Shown here: positions 22,165-42,484 of the stretch, piece after piece | Position numbering within the stretch: the stretch's first letter is position 1 | Layout of the letters: each line of letters begins with the position of its first letter | Assembly (NCBI RefSeq): GCF_026212465.1 | Contig: NC_080052.1 | Location: 18,080,155-18,144,154 of the forward strand | Length of the DNA stretch: 64,000 nucleotides | From: Amaranthus tricolor | Taxonomy: Eukaryota; Streptophyta; Magnoliopsida; Caryophyllales; Amaranthaceae | Direction: 5' to 3' | Notes under the pieces: generated by a model | Told to the model about the DNA's origin: nothing | The model's database searches: none | Seen by the model: the letters and a program-made list of their open reading frames with translations, nothing else | Translations under genes and position numbers: made by a program

Positions 22165-24695
22165 TTAAAAGAAAACATACTTTGTTGACCTTCGAGGACA
22201 TGTTTTCTTATTATGACCACTAAATTCACAAATGCTACATGTGTTATGAGGACGCGTCAACGGTGCATCCATTTCGTTCCGTATACGAGTTGATCGCGGA
22301 CGACCCTTTCCACGCTTAGTTGAGGGATCTGGAACAACTGTAGGACCATTCCAAGGATCGCAGGTGAACATGTCTGGAACTGGCATAAAGGTCTTCTTGT
22401 TTGTGGATACGTATTTTGTAGTGCGAAACGAAGGGTCTACAAAAGCATCATACGAAATGTTACGAGCTCGACATACTGCAAGAACATGTGAGCACGGTAA
22501 CTTGAACATGGTTGGTTTCTGACAAGAGCATGATGTTGCTGTGAGGTCAACCATATACCATTTTCCACCTTTTCCTGCTATCCTGTTGCCACAACCAGTG
22601 GTGACCTCAAATATCCCACGTACTGTCATATATCCTAACATCATAAAACCGTGCTTTTTCAGCATTCTTGTCATTCGTATTAGTTGGTTTCTTGGCATAC
22701 ACATGTCCATTCTCTAATCTGTTTCTCCCTAAATCCCTCCTTGTGGCAAAGTATTCGTTAACCCGGAAGAATGTCATCCTAACCAATGAAGTGATTGGTA
22801 GACACCTGGCCCCCTTCATTACGCCATTGAACGCTTCAGACAAGTTTGTAGTTTTCACTCCATATCGATGCCCACCATCATGAATCAAAGTCCATTGGCG
22901 TTCAGGTATAGCACCATCCACTAAGTACTTATACGCGTCCTCATTAAACTCTTTAAGGCGATTCATGTAGAAATTATATTTTCGAATCTTTGTTTGTTCA
23001 GAAGCTTTTCCAAATAAGTTTTTAACTGCTATGTTTTTGAACTTCTTATGCACGTTCGAAGCTAGATGACATTTACAAACCGATGGAATGCAAATGGCTC
23101 TTCCCAACCTTTTCCAACTCTATTCATTGCATGCAAAATTCCCTTGTGATGATCAGATATAACACATAAGCCATCCCTCTTAGTGACATAATGCCTTATA
23201 CAATCCAAGAACCAACTCCATGTGTCGTTGCTCTCTCCCTCCACAACGACAAAGGCAAGTGGGAACAACTGAGAATTTGCATCTATCACCATAGCAATCA
23301 TAAGTGTGCCTCTGTACTTTCCGTACATATGTATACCATCTATAGAAATAAGGGGACGACAGTGGGGAAAACCCTTAATGGATGGTCTGAAAGCCCAAAA
23401 AATTCTCTGAAACATCACTCTGGTAGGATCCATTGTCGGTTGGACTTCCCATTGCACCACTGTTTCTGGATTAGATTGCATTAATGCCTGTAGGTACTGT
23501 GGAAGCTCCTCAAAGGACTTATCCCAATCCCCAAATACTTTTGTTATAGCCTTATTTTTTGCCAACCAAGCTCTCTTATATGTTATAACAAATCCGTATT
23601 ATTTTTTACAAAATTAACGATTGACTTGACCTTGAACGCTGGATTAACTTTGATCATATCCACAATAAGATCAGCAACAAATTCAGAACTAAGGAGGAGA
23701 TGGTCGTCACTGTAATGTGCCGAGCAATCTTGATTATGACTCTTATATCGCACAATCTTAAATGATCCCGTGGCGGTCATAACAGCTCACATCCTCCATT
23801 CACAACCTATATCCTCCGCATTAGTGCATTGGATGTACTTTGAAGGCTCCGACTCAATTACACGAAAGTTTCTATTGTTAGAAATCGCCCATACTTTAAC
23901 ATTCTTATTGAGGTGGTCTAAGGAGCTAAACTCTTGCTCTATCCTTAAGTCTCCATTTTCATTCATGGAGTTGTCATCGTTCCAGGTCATCCATGCATCA
24001 ATCAATCTTTGATCAACCTCATCAATTCTAAGCCAGTCTTGAGATTGAGCACCATCTCTAATCGCTGCATCTAAAGCTTCTCTTCTGTCATCATCCTCCT
24101 ATGAATCATAATCAATATGCTCATCCTCCTGATCTAAAGAGTCAACCTCGTTCACATTACGCCTACCCAAGTGACTCGTGGAAAAGGTGCTCATTACACC
24201 ACCACCAATGCCACGTGAATGAGTTGGAGAGGTGAACTCATCCAAGTGCTCATTAATGTAATTTGGGTTACTTAACATTTCTGTGAATGTATCATGGCGT
24301 ACACTAGGACCTGATTTTGGAAGTTTCATGCTAGTTATGACTTCCCTCGCATTATCCAAATTTGCAACCAATTCAACATAAACCTCTATTGCTATTCCAG
24401 GGGCTTGTGATGCTGCATAAGCAAGAGCACTTATGCTTTCATCATTCTTAATCGGGACTAACACATTTTTCCCAGTCACCGGATATTTCATCTTCATTTT
24501 TAACATAAAAGAGTTGCGCTCACAATCAATTACATCACAGATTTTGCTATGAAACACCTCAAAATTAGTATTCTGACGATGGATAAACATCACTGTATTT
24601 AATCCTCCATTATACACAACATCGGATCCAGTATAACTTACTTCCCCACCCCAATACACTATAACGGGATAATGATCCATATTCTGCAAACACAA
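22165..24695 (-). pseudogene. MuDR-type MULE transposase, broken
   Basis: In order: an N-terminal domain (24695-24099); the MuDR DNA-binding region with CEWRM (24005-23787) and DCSAHYSDDH (23780-23583); the MULE catalytic domain (23565-23062) with PLISIDGIHMYGKYRGTL, FVVVEGESNDTWSWFL and CVISDHHKGI; FHRF and CHLASN; then a SWIM zinc finger (CSCQ...LPCSHVLAVC) and a CCHC knuckle (CSICEFSGHNKKTCP, 22165-22710). Lesions: TAG at 24099-24101, TGA for an expected CGA at 23787-23789, one-base shifts near 23603 and 23085, and another near 22650. It cannot encode an active enzyme. It shares orientation with the PMD gene. Confidence 0.9.
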
Positions 24696-24699
24696 ACAT

Positions 24700-25130
24700 G
24701 TTTTTCATGTGATTTCACATACACTTTATTGTTGATAATGAGTAAGGGAAGTGTAAATGTGAATACAAGAATTTGTGATATTAAGGTATTAGAACACTTA
24801 TTATAAGGTTCAATTCAAATATAAAGCTAAAAATACATGAATATATACGAAAACCATTAAACTAACCCTACAAAGTAACAAAGTTTCATTGAAGCATTTC
24901 ATCAAACACTTTATATGCATACAAATCAAATCATAAAATTCAACTACAAATGTGTAAAATGTAAGCTTAAATCATGAAACTAAGAGAATGTAACAAACAA
25001 TCAATGTATTTATAAGTTCAAATGACAACAATAATGAACAAAAAATCAATTTGCAAATTGAAAAAAATTAGGGTTATATTCATACCTTAAATGAGGATGA
25101 AAATGAACAAGTAAAGAAGGAGAAGATAAG
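24700..25130. other. MULE 5' non-coding region
   Basis: AT-rich sequence between the transposase start and the right subterminal palindromes. It probably holds the transposase promoter, but no clear TATA or other site can be assigned. Confidence 0.5.
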
Positions 25131-25131
25131 A

Positions 25132-25199
25132 AAACCGTCATTTTATCTAGCGGTTTACTTCAGATTCGTAAACAAAACCGCCATTTCATCTAGCGGTTA
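25132..25199. repeat. two 25-bp imperfect palindromes, right subterminal array
   Basis: Units at 25132-25156 and 25175-25199 with arms AAACCGYCA and TAGCGGTTT/A, the same design as the left array, just inside the right TIR. Confidence 0.88.
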
Positions 25200-25224
25200 A
25201 AAAAAAAAAAAGATTTCTCACACC

Positions 25225-25317
25225 TATCCTACGTGGACTGTATTGTGGGAAATACTTTCCCATTTCATGCAAAGTGGGAATTATTTTGTTTTTGGGCAAT
25301 ATTATGGGAAAAGAATT
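25225..25317 (-). repeat. MULE right terminal inverted repeat
   Basis: Reverse complement reads AATTCTTTTCCCATAATATT, GCCC, AATTCCCACTTTG, TATTTCCCACAATACAG, GTCCACGTAGG, matching the left end. Confidence 0.85.
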
Positions 25318-25388
25318 ACTTACATTTTGTGATTCAGTCAATATTGTATTATTTATTTATAAAACTAACATAGAGTTATGACCAAATG

Positions 25389-28300
25389 TGTAACAGGAGC
25401 GGTAATCTCGACACATAATTAACATATAATAATAATGTTTAATACAAAAATATTGCGGAAGTCTCAAAATCTCAAACTGTTAAAAACTTTAGATCATAAA
25501 AATTGAAACTGTTTAAAACAAAAGTAAAATATTACATCTAATAAGAAATATTGTTTGCTCAAAATGAAAAAAATACATCATCATCAAGTCATCAATAAAG
25601 ATACAAAAAGCAGCTAAGTTCTTGATAAATAGTAATTGCAGCGGCTTGGATCGGAACTTGAACTAAATCCTGCAAAATGCTGCCATCCATGATTCGGATG
25701 ACAGCCGATTAAATCGGTTGGCGCTTAACGCCGTGCATAACTTCCTATCCAGCTCAAAATACGGAAATTATATGCTACATTTACTAAATAATTATTTAAG
25801 TACAAACTTATAATCAATTGACACCACCGTATACTTTTACCATATTATTTTTCTGTTACATACTTTTAAGTCATTAATATACCATTCTCGATCCTGACAG
25901 AAGTACGTTACTGCCACTTATACAATTCGGTAATCTTAACACTTAAGTAAGTTTATTTGGTTAATACTCATAATCGTACCATGTATCATAGCATCAACAC
26001 TAATCAAGTTTATCACTGATCAACAAGCACATCAATATGACACTTGATATATGTAAGGGTCTGGTTAGGTGAGGACCGTAGTCCTAAACCCTAACTGTGG
26101 TGGGAGTCGTCACTTCTCTAATACAATTTATGTTCAAGCTCTACAGGATAAGTAGCTAACCCCCTGTCTTATACCGCATTTTACGTGCCAGCCAACAGGG
26201 GCACTGGGATTTTACATGCCGGTCCATGGTTCGATATTACCTTACCATCAGGGTCATTCAATCAATATTCATTCACACAAGTACATCACATTTTGATTAC
26301 TACAATTTGACTTTGACTTTGATTTTGATCAACTTAGGTGACAACCTCTTTTATTTAATAAAATTCTTAATCATAACGTAAAATTAACCTTTATGACTTT
26401 ATACATTCATTATTAAATTTTTATACATTATTTATAACTTTATTTTAAATAGTTGCTAAATTCACACTAAAAACTTAATACTCTATCAATAGTTTCCCAA
26501 TTAATATTTTCCACAAGTAGCTAATAAAATCTATTTTTCGTTAAATAAGTTCCTAAAATCAATATTTTCAACTTTTCAATAAATAAAACTTTATTCTCTT
26601 CATAAAGTCAAATATTCTAATTAAAATTCAAATTAAAGTTGCATCATTTGGATAAGTTTCTAAAATTCTACAAGTTCACCAAAAATCAATATTTTAAGTT
26701 TAGAAAAATAAGTAATTTTATTTGGTTTGCAAAAAAATCAACATTCTAGTTATAAAACAAATAAAACTTATAATTTTACAAAAATCAATATTTCTAGTTT
26801 TAAAACAAGTCAAACTTATAATTTTCACAAAAGTCAATATTTCTAATTATAAAACAAGTAAAACATGTAATGTCACAAAATCAATATTTTACACATAGTT
26901 TGAGTGGCAAGTATACAAAAAAATACTTTTACATCATTTTACATAAATTTGGGTCAAATAGTTAGCAAATAAAATATTTTGTACTAAATAGTGATTAAAA
27001 GTTACTTTTATTATGAAATCTCATATATTCAAGAAAAACACTTCAACATTTAATAACTTATAAAAATTTCTCAAAAATATCTTTTTAAATTTTTATTTTA
27101 TTATTATCACAAAAATAGTTGTAATAATTTAAAATAGTAAATTAGACTCTCTCTTTTTTTTTAATAACAGTGGTCGAATGGCCTATGAGTGTTTTGGGGC
27201 TTTTTCACATAAAAAATGACTTAATATAATTTATCATACCAAATCCTAGATTTAAATAACTAACATAACCACTTAAAAAATAAAAACTTTACGCAATAAC
27301 TTAGAAATTTACTAAAACTTTAAAGATAAACTTACTCAAAATAAAGTATAATAACATTATTCTTAATATAACAATACTTAAGAAAAAATATGTTCATAAA
27401 ATAACTTACTACCTAATAAACTAGTTTGAAAGCTAACATAATTAAACATATTAATAAAAATTCTAACATAAAAAAAATTCTTAAATATAATAACATTCCT
27501 AATGCAATACATAACTCATAAACATACTAGCACTAGTTATAACATAAATCATACTTAATATCACTAGAATATAATTTTGCACCCAACTTCCTAAACTTGT
27601 TCAAAGATTATTAAATTAACATACTAAGAATACTTTTAGCATACACATACTTAATATAATCTTGATCATAATTTCATTAAACTAACTTCCTCCTAAAACA
27701 TATCAACACATTTCATACTTTGCATATTATAAAGTAAATATAATGTAAAATTTCACAAAAAGAGTAGGGTAAGAAGTTATACCATACTAACACCAAGGAT
27801 TAGTACTAAGTACTAATTAGGAAAATAATAAGAAATAAGACCCTCTAGGATAGATATTAATGCTCTAAAGATAATTAATCCAAACTCCCAAAATAATGAT
27901 GATCTTCTAAGCTCCCAAAATAATTAAATCCAAACTCCAAAAATAATAATACATTAAGTACCCAAAGTAATAACCCAATAATGCTCCATAATGATGATGA
28001 TTTAAGCTAAATAAAGAGTGTTCTAAGCTCTATGTTCTTGAATTTCTTCAATTAATAATAAATGTATTAATATAGTAAGATTTTAATGAAGTGAAAATAT
28101 AAGAAAGAATGTTAGAAAGATTTGATGATGGTGGTGTAAGTGATCTCATGGCTAAAGGGGGGTATTTATAATAGGTTTGGACAACTTTATAGTTCATTAG
28201 ATTGTATGAAAAAGAATGTTAGGAGTATAGAAGAAGATTAACTTGTGTAAGTGATTTAGAGTGTGTAAGTGAATGTGTAAGAGTTGGAGTGTGTAAGTGA

Positions 28301-28886
28301 ATGTGTAAGAATTTGGAGTGTAGAAGAAAGTTAGCTTGTGAAAGGAAATAGTGATAGCTTGTATAAGTGATGAACATTATGAGTTACTATAGAAAGGATT
28401 TTGGTTCATCAAATTTTTGCTATAGTATGTACAAGTGAATATACATTAAAATAATGGATAAATTTGATCATGAAAATATGTAGTTTACTTAAAAAGTTTT
28501 TCTTAAACTATACTTAATGTTAATAATAAAAATAAGACTCATTTTATATATAAAATAATTAAATCAAAATTATAAGGTTAAAATAATAAGTAGTAATGTT
28601 AGTTTAAGGAAGAAAGTTAAAACGTAACGTTTTACAAAACCGTGAATATAATAATAAAATTTTATTTTTCGTACTATAAAATAATAAAATATTATTTGAG
28701 TGCTTATAAAAAGATTTTAAACAAAATACTATTTTAAAGTTTAATATTTGAAAGAAATTACAAAATCAGAAAACGTTTAAGAATTAAAGATGGTTTGAAA
28801 TGGATAATCAAAGGATTAGAGGTTTAAATTGAAAATTTGAAATAATTAACCGGAAGATTAAAATTAAGAATTTTCACTCTGTTACA
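25389..28886 (-). repeat. 3' LTR, 3.5 kb
   Basis: Starts TGTAACA and ends TGTTACA. It is AT-rich with no coding content. Its inner end is repeated at 30318-30534, and much of it is repeated at 55419-57903. Confidence 0.85.
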
Positions 28887-28903
28887 ACTCTTCCCCCCTT
28901 AAG
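28887..28903 (-). other. polypurine tract of the gypsy element
   Basis: On the minus strand the tract reads CTTAAGGGGGGAAGAGT, directly before the 3' LTR terminus. Confidence 0.8.
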
Positions 28904-29090
28904 ATAGTTTAGTCTTGAAACTAGAATTTACCGAAAAGGTTAGGGTATCGCTCTTTCATGTCTGCCTCATTCTCCGAAGTAGCTTCCTCTACTCTGTGGT
29001 TTGACCACAAAACCTTGACCAATGGAATCCTAGAGTTTCTCAATTCTTTGACTCGAATATCCAAAATCTAATAGATCTCTCCTCATAGGC

Positions 29091-30310
29091 TCAGGACTCA
29101 TCAATCTGAAAGGGTTCATGGGTTAGCACACGCGATGGATCATTAATATACTTCCTTAACTGTGAAACATGGAACACATAATGAACTTTTACCAAACTCG
29201 ATGGTAAAGGCAACTCATAGGCAACTTGTCTAACTCTTCTTAGAATTTCAAAAGGTCTAATAAATTTCGGACTCACCTTTCCTTTTTCTTTAAACACGAA
29301 AACATTAGCCTCATTTCCCTCAACTCTATGGATCAACTCAATAATCTCCGGATTCTGAAGTTGTGCCTCATTGATATGGTCAAAAAAAGTTTGTATATAT
29401 GGTCATCGCTCCCAAATACCGTCTAACCTCATGTTGGTTACAAATCTCTAATCTCAAACTCTACATTTAATAGTAAAACTCCCAAGGTACAGATTCGACA
29501 CTCTATGTCTCCTCCTCAAAACATATGACAACTTGTTCACCTTCCTAGGGTGGTATAAAATTTCAAGACATAATCCTAACAACCTCAAGCAATAGCCTTT
29601 GGCGCATGTTAAGTTCCTTCTGGTTGAAGACATACCTCAAGTTTTGAAGATCTCTGTAGATCTTACACGGTAGCCCATACAAATAATGTCTCCACAACTT
29701 CAAAGTAAGGATTACTACAAGTTTAATGTCGTGCACAGGGTAATTCACCTCATGTGGCCTCAACTGCCTCGATGGATAAGCTATGACATTTACATCTTGC
29801 ATAAGTACACATCCCAAACCTTTAAATGAAGTATCCCAATAGACTTTGAATCGTTTGCTACAATCACGCACTATTGATACATGAGCAGTAGTGAGTATCC
29901 TCTTTAATTCCTCAAAAGCAATCGTGTACCACCTCTCACTTTATTAAAATCGAATTTTTTTCTTCAACAACTCAAACATGGGACGGGTAAGCATAGAGAA
30001 ATTCTCAACATATTTCCTATAGTAACCAGCAAAACCCAAAAAGCTCCAAACTTCAGTTACATTCCTCGGAATCGACAATTGGTTATCGTCTTAATCTTTT
30101 CCAGATCCACATAAATTCCATCCTTAGATATAATATGACCCAGAAAAAACTATTTCCTCAAGCCAAAACTCGTACTTAATACATTTTCTAAACATTTTTT
30201 TCTCATAGTTTTAGCACAATCCTCAAATGTTCCTCCATGTTTCTCAAATATACCAAAATTTCATAAAAACTATAAACTTATCCAAATAAGGACGAATGTA
30301 TCTCTGCATC
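29091..30310 (-). pseudogene. gypsy pol remnant (RT end, RNase H, integrase C-terminus)
   Basis: From 30310 downwards: RT C-terminal segment in broken frames (GHIISKDGIYVDLEKI); RNase H (29871-29563) with VYWDTSFKGLGCVLMQ, YPSRQLRPHEVNYPVHD and YLYGLPCKIY; then only about 75 codons before the integrase C-terminus (29336-29091), with KVSPKFIRPFEIL, VHYVFHVSQLRKY. The integrase catalytic core is deleted. The RNase H residue after VYWD is Thr instead of the usual Ala, a minor change. Confidence 0.85.
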
Positions 30311-30317
30311 AAATCCA

Positions 30318-30534
30318 TAAACTATAAAATAATAAAATAATATTTGAGTGCTTATAAAAAGATTTTAAGCAAAATACTATTTTAAAGTTTAATATTTGAA
30401 AGAAATTACAAAATCGAAAAACGTTTAGAAATTAAAGATAGTTTGAAATAGATAATCAAAGGATTAGAGATTTGAATTGAAAATTCAGAATAATTAATCG
30501 GAAGATTAAAATTAAGAATTTTCAGTCTGTTACA
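30318..30534 (-). repeat. truncated 5' LTR
   Basis: About 217 bp matching the inner end of the 3.5-kb LTR (28670-28886) with a handful of differences, ending in TGTTACA. The rest of this LTR is missing. Confidence 0.85.
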
Positions 30535-30539
30535 AAATG

Positions 30540-31164
30540 CTTCAAATTTTCTCATATTACTAACACTTCATCACCTAAATTTTCTTTTAATCTATTTAAG
30601 TTTACTCCATTAATCCAAAAGAGTTTTCACTTAATTATAATTAATCAGACAATCAAAAATATCAACATTTTGGACTTGGACATAACAATAAACCCTAAAG
30701 AACAAGGCAAGTATGTGTTCAAAATAAGCATCATTTGTTTATCCTTGTAAAAAATGATTAGACAACCCATCCCTAGATTCCAACTCCTTCTTAACACAAC
30801 ATAGAATTTTGGAAGTGAGTCTCAAGAAAGATATTAAACCAAACAATAAACTCTCAAGTTTCTAAAACTAATTTTGCATTCATCACCATGAGCTCATCTC
30901 TTCAAAGCACCTTCTTGGTTAGTAGTTAGTACATCTCTTTCTATTAAAAATACTTTTATTTGTATAACAATATCGCGTTTGGTTCTATCTTTATATTTTC
31001 TTTTCATCATTTGTCTTTGATTTAAATTGGCCTTTTTATGCTCATTTGGTCGTTTATGGTGGACGCACTCCAATTTAATTATTAATCTAGTCATGCATGA
31101 TGTTTCTATACATTGAATTTTCTTCACCATTTAATTATTATAGTAATTATTTAATAATAATAAC

Positions 31165-31220
<56 letters not shown>

Positions 31221-32503
31221 TAATTTTCAAATTAATTATGAAAAATAAGATAATCATTTTTCTTTCATTTATGTGATTATTTTGTTTTGTTATTGTTTTT
31301 TGTCCTGCTTTTTACTACTTGATTGTATTTATTATATCTATTGGTTTTTTAATTAGTTAGTTTTAAGAGTCAGATGTTATTAATGAGAATATTTGATGAA
31401 ATTGGTCATTAATTATTAGCTGTTGATTTGTAAATAGAAAAACAAAAGTAGTGTAGTGAATTTTTTTTTAAATTAAAAGTTAAGCTTTTGAGCAAGATTT
31501 TATTGGGATGGTTGATTCTGCATCGACAAACTAAAGATGGTGTGCATACTTTATAAGTTATTGGAGCCCTTCTTCTCATTGTCATATGTTTTGGGATGAT
31601 ATATATCTCCTTGGCTTATAAAGTGTGTGCACCTCGTGTTTCGCTGTTAATATGATGACATTCACAATAAGTCCAGCTTAATTTAATAGACTTAATACTT
31701 TATTTGAATTGAAGCAACTAATAAGAAAGAAAAAGGAGGTCATGAATTTTTTTTTCTTTGTTTAGATATTAAATTTGGAAGAAAAAAAAGACATTTTAAA
31801 GGAAGAAATTAATATGCTTAATTTAATTCATAACTAAATTTTTTCAAAAATAAAAAATTTGAAATTTTTTTTTTCTTCTCCTTACCCTGCACTTCCTTCC
31901 CCTTTCCTTGTTTTTCCTTACCCCAAATTCTTATCTAAAAATCGAATAAAACTCAAATATTTATTTCTTGACTAATTAATACTCCACTTTTTAAGTAAAA
32001 ATCTCAAATGGAACGAGCAATCTAAAAAACGCAATTTCTTGACCATGACTAGTCTTATTCAGGGCTATTTTTGACCTTAGTTAAGGTAAACACCTTAGGA
32101 CTCAGAATTACAAAAGGATTTTATACCTCAATTCAATAATATGATCTAAAACTTAGAAAGCCGCTTATAAAAATTGTAATTTTATTTTTGGCAAACATAA
32201 AACGAAAATTAACCCTTCACAAAGGTCTTATTTTTTCATTTTGCTTACGACCCATGAAATATCAGCAATAATACTCGTCCTATAGGACATATCATTGTCA
32301 TAATTAGTGTTAATAAACAATAATATCCCTTTAATTAATCATTTGGCTTTGTTTGTTTTCAATCATTTTATAACGTGAAACAGAATAATAGAGCCGCCAT
32401 CACCAATTCCACTGATCGCTCTTCTTCACAAAAACCCAGAAACATCTGCAACTGCCTTTTCATCTTCAGAAACTGGTTGTTGTTTAGAAGACGAGATAAG
32501 AAC
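30540..32503. other. intergenic region upstream of NADP-malic enzyme
   Basis: AT-rich with no gene recognised. It contains the AAT microsatellite at about 31144-31217. The last 150 bp should hold the malic enzyme core promoter: TATAAC at 32369-32374 is the best TATA-like match, about 130 bp before the ATG, but this is tentative. Confidence 0.5.
31144..31217. repeat. (AAT)n microsatellite
   Basis: About 24 trinucleotide units with one early AAC variant, followed by AAAAATAATTTTC. Confidence 0.95.
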
Positions 32504-41140
<8,637 letters not shown>

Positions 41141-41689
41141 ATGGATACTCAAAAACGTGTTCTCTTGAAGTTGATCAACTTTTGTTTCTCGGATATTATT
41201 CATTCTGCTGTATAAGGTGTGCAATTACAGAACACATTATAGTAGACAACTGTATTGCTTGTATGTGGTAAGGTGTGACTTGCTTGTAAGCCATGGAATG
41301 TTCTGTTAAAAATGTAAAGTAAATTTTCTATTAAAACAAATTTCTTTTGAAAAATAATTACATAAACAAAATTACTTCCTATTTATACAAAACTACTTAA
41401 ACAAATACACAATCCATTATGCTTTTCTTCACTTAACTTTTTCTCTCTAAAGCCCATCTCCTGCTAAACTCTTTTTCTTTTTGGGATAATGGTGAAGTGA
41501 AAACTAGAATTCAATTCATAGGAACTATTGTGACCTATATTTAGTCTATAAAGAAAAGAGCTACCACTAGTTTTTAATGGTAAAGTATACATTTAGTTTC
41601 ACCATTAACTTCCAATGGTCAAGTATACTTTATTTTTAAACATTTATTATTGTGATGCATAATCATTTACAACAATCTCTTAGTTGAAG
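41141..41689. other. malic enzyme 3' UTR and flank
   Basis: AT-rich, no open frame with recognisable content. The NADP-ME 3' UTR and polyadenylation site should lie in the first 200 bp; no canonical signal can be singled out. Confidence 0.5.
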
Positions 41690-42420
41690 ACTTGTTTCAA
41701 TTTCTCTTCACACAAATCATATTAGAACCTCTACCGGTCTTGAACCATTTTATGACCACGTGATTTTGCGCACAAATTTAACTTGTTGATTGTGACCGTC
41801 TAAGTCAACTCTTACTGGTAAGAATCCTTTGAAGAGTTAGCACTACATCTTCTAAAAGAGATCTGATAATTAAAGTGATAATGAATACCAATGTACTTTG
41901 TTCTAGAGTGAAACATCAAATTCTATCCTAAATGTATAACACTCTGGCAATCGATAAAAAAACTTTTTTTCTCTTACTTGAACTCTTGTTCATTTAACAA
42001 ACATTGAAGCCATATCATCTCTTTACTAGTCTGTAGTAACTATCACGTACTCAACTTTTGTAGTGGATAGAGCTAAAATGTTATGTAGTTGGGACATCCA
42101 ACTTACCGTTGTGTTTCCATCTATGAATACATATCCTATATATTGTGCTTTCAATATTGTCGACTTCACCTCCAAAGTTAGCATCAGCGTAACCTTGTAC
42201 TCTCAGTTCACCTTTACCAAAGTATAAACACTTATCAACGGTACCTTGTAGATGTTTCAAAATTCATTTTATCGCTTCCCAATGGATTTATACTGAATTG
42301 GACATATACTTGCTTATAACTCCCACTACATGTCTTATATCTGGTCTTGTACAAACCATTGCATACATCAAAGTCTTAATTAATAATCCATAAGGAACCT
42401 TAGCCATATAATATTTTTCT
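41690..42420 (-). mobile_element. Ty1/copia fragment (end of RT, RNase H)
   Basis: On the minus strand broken frames read MAKVPYGLLIKTLMYAMVC, TRPDIRHVVGVISKYM, ELRVQGYADANF, GYVFIDGNTTVSWMS and a RTKYIGIHYHF-like piece. These are the conserved run of copia RT end and RNase H. Several stops are present. It is head to head with the next copia fragment. Confidence 0.85.
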
Positions 42421-42484
42421 TTCTATTTCTTATGGGATTGATTATTTAACATTTGAAAATGAAGTATACTGACATGTTGTAGGC

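Larger units (their letters stand above)
19677..25317 (-). mobile_element. Mutator-like element (MULE) with transposase and plant mobile domain genes
   Basis: Terminal inverted repeats of about 100 bp share TTTTCCCATAATATTGCCCA, a CCCACTTTG block and TATTTCCCACAATAC. Flanks ACTTATATT (19668-19676) and ACTTACATT (25318-25326) match as a 9-bp target duplication with one mismatch. Both genes inside read on the minus strand: transposase 24695 to 22165, then plant-mobile-domain gene 22110 to 20140. Both are broken. 5.6 kb in all, between the RDR gene and a gypsy element. Confidence 0.88.
25389..30534 (-). mobile_element. internally deleted Ty3/gypsy element with unequal LTRs
   Basis: Bounded by TGTAACA (25389) and TGTTACA (30528-30534) with a perfect 5-bp target duplication AAATG (25384-25388 and 30535-30539). 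On the minus strand: a truncated 5' LTR (about 30318-30534), a remnant of RT, RNase H and integrase C-terminus, a polypurine tract (28887-28903), and a long 3' LTR (25389-28886). Gag, PBS, protease and most of integrase are missing. Confidence 0.88.

Noticed and set aside
32375..32503. An N-terminal extension of malic enzyme starting at 32375
   Set aside because: It begins with GTG, not ATG. The first in-frame ATG is 32504, which gives the normal cytosolic N-terminus.
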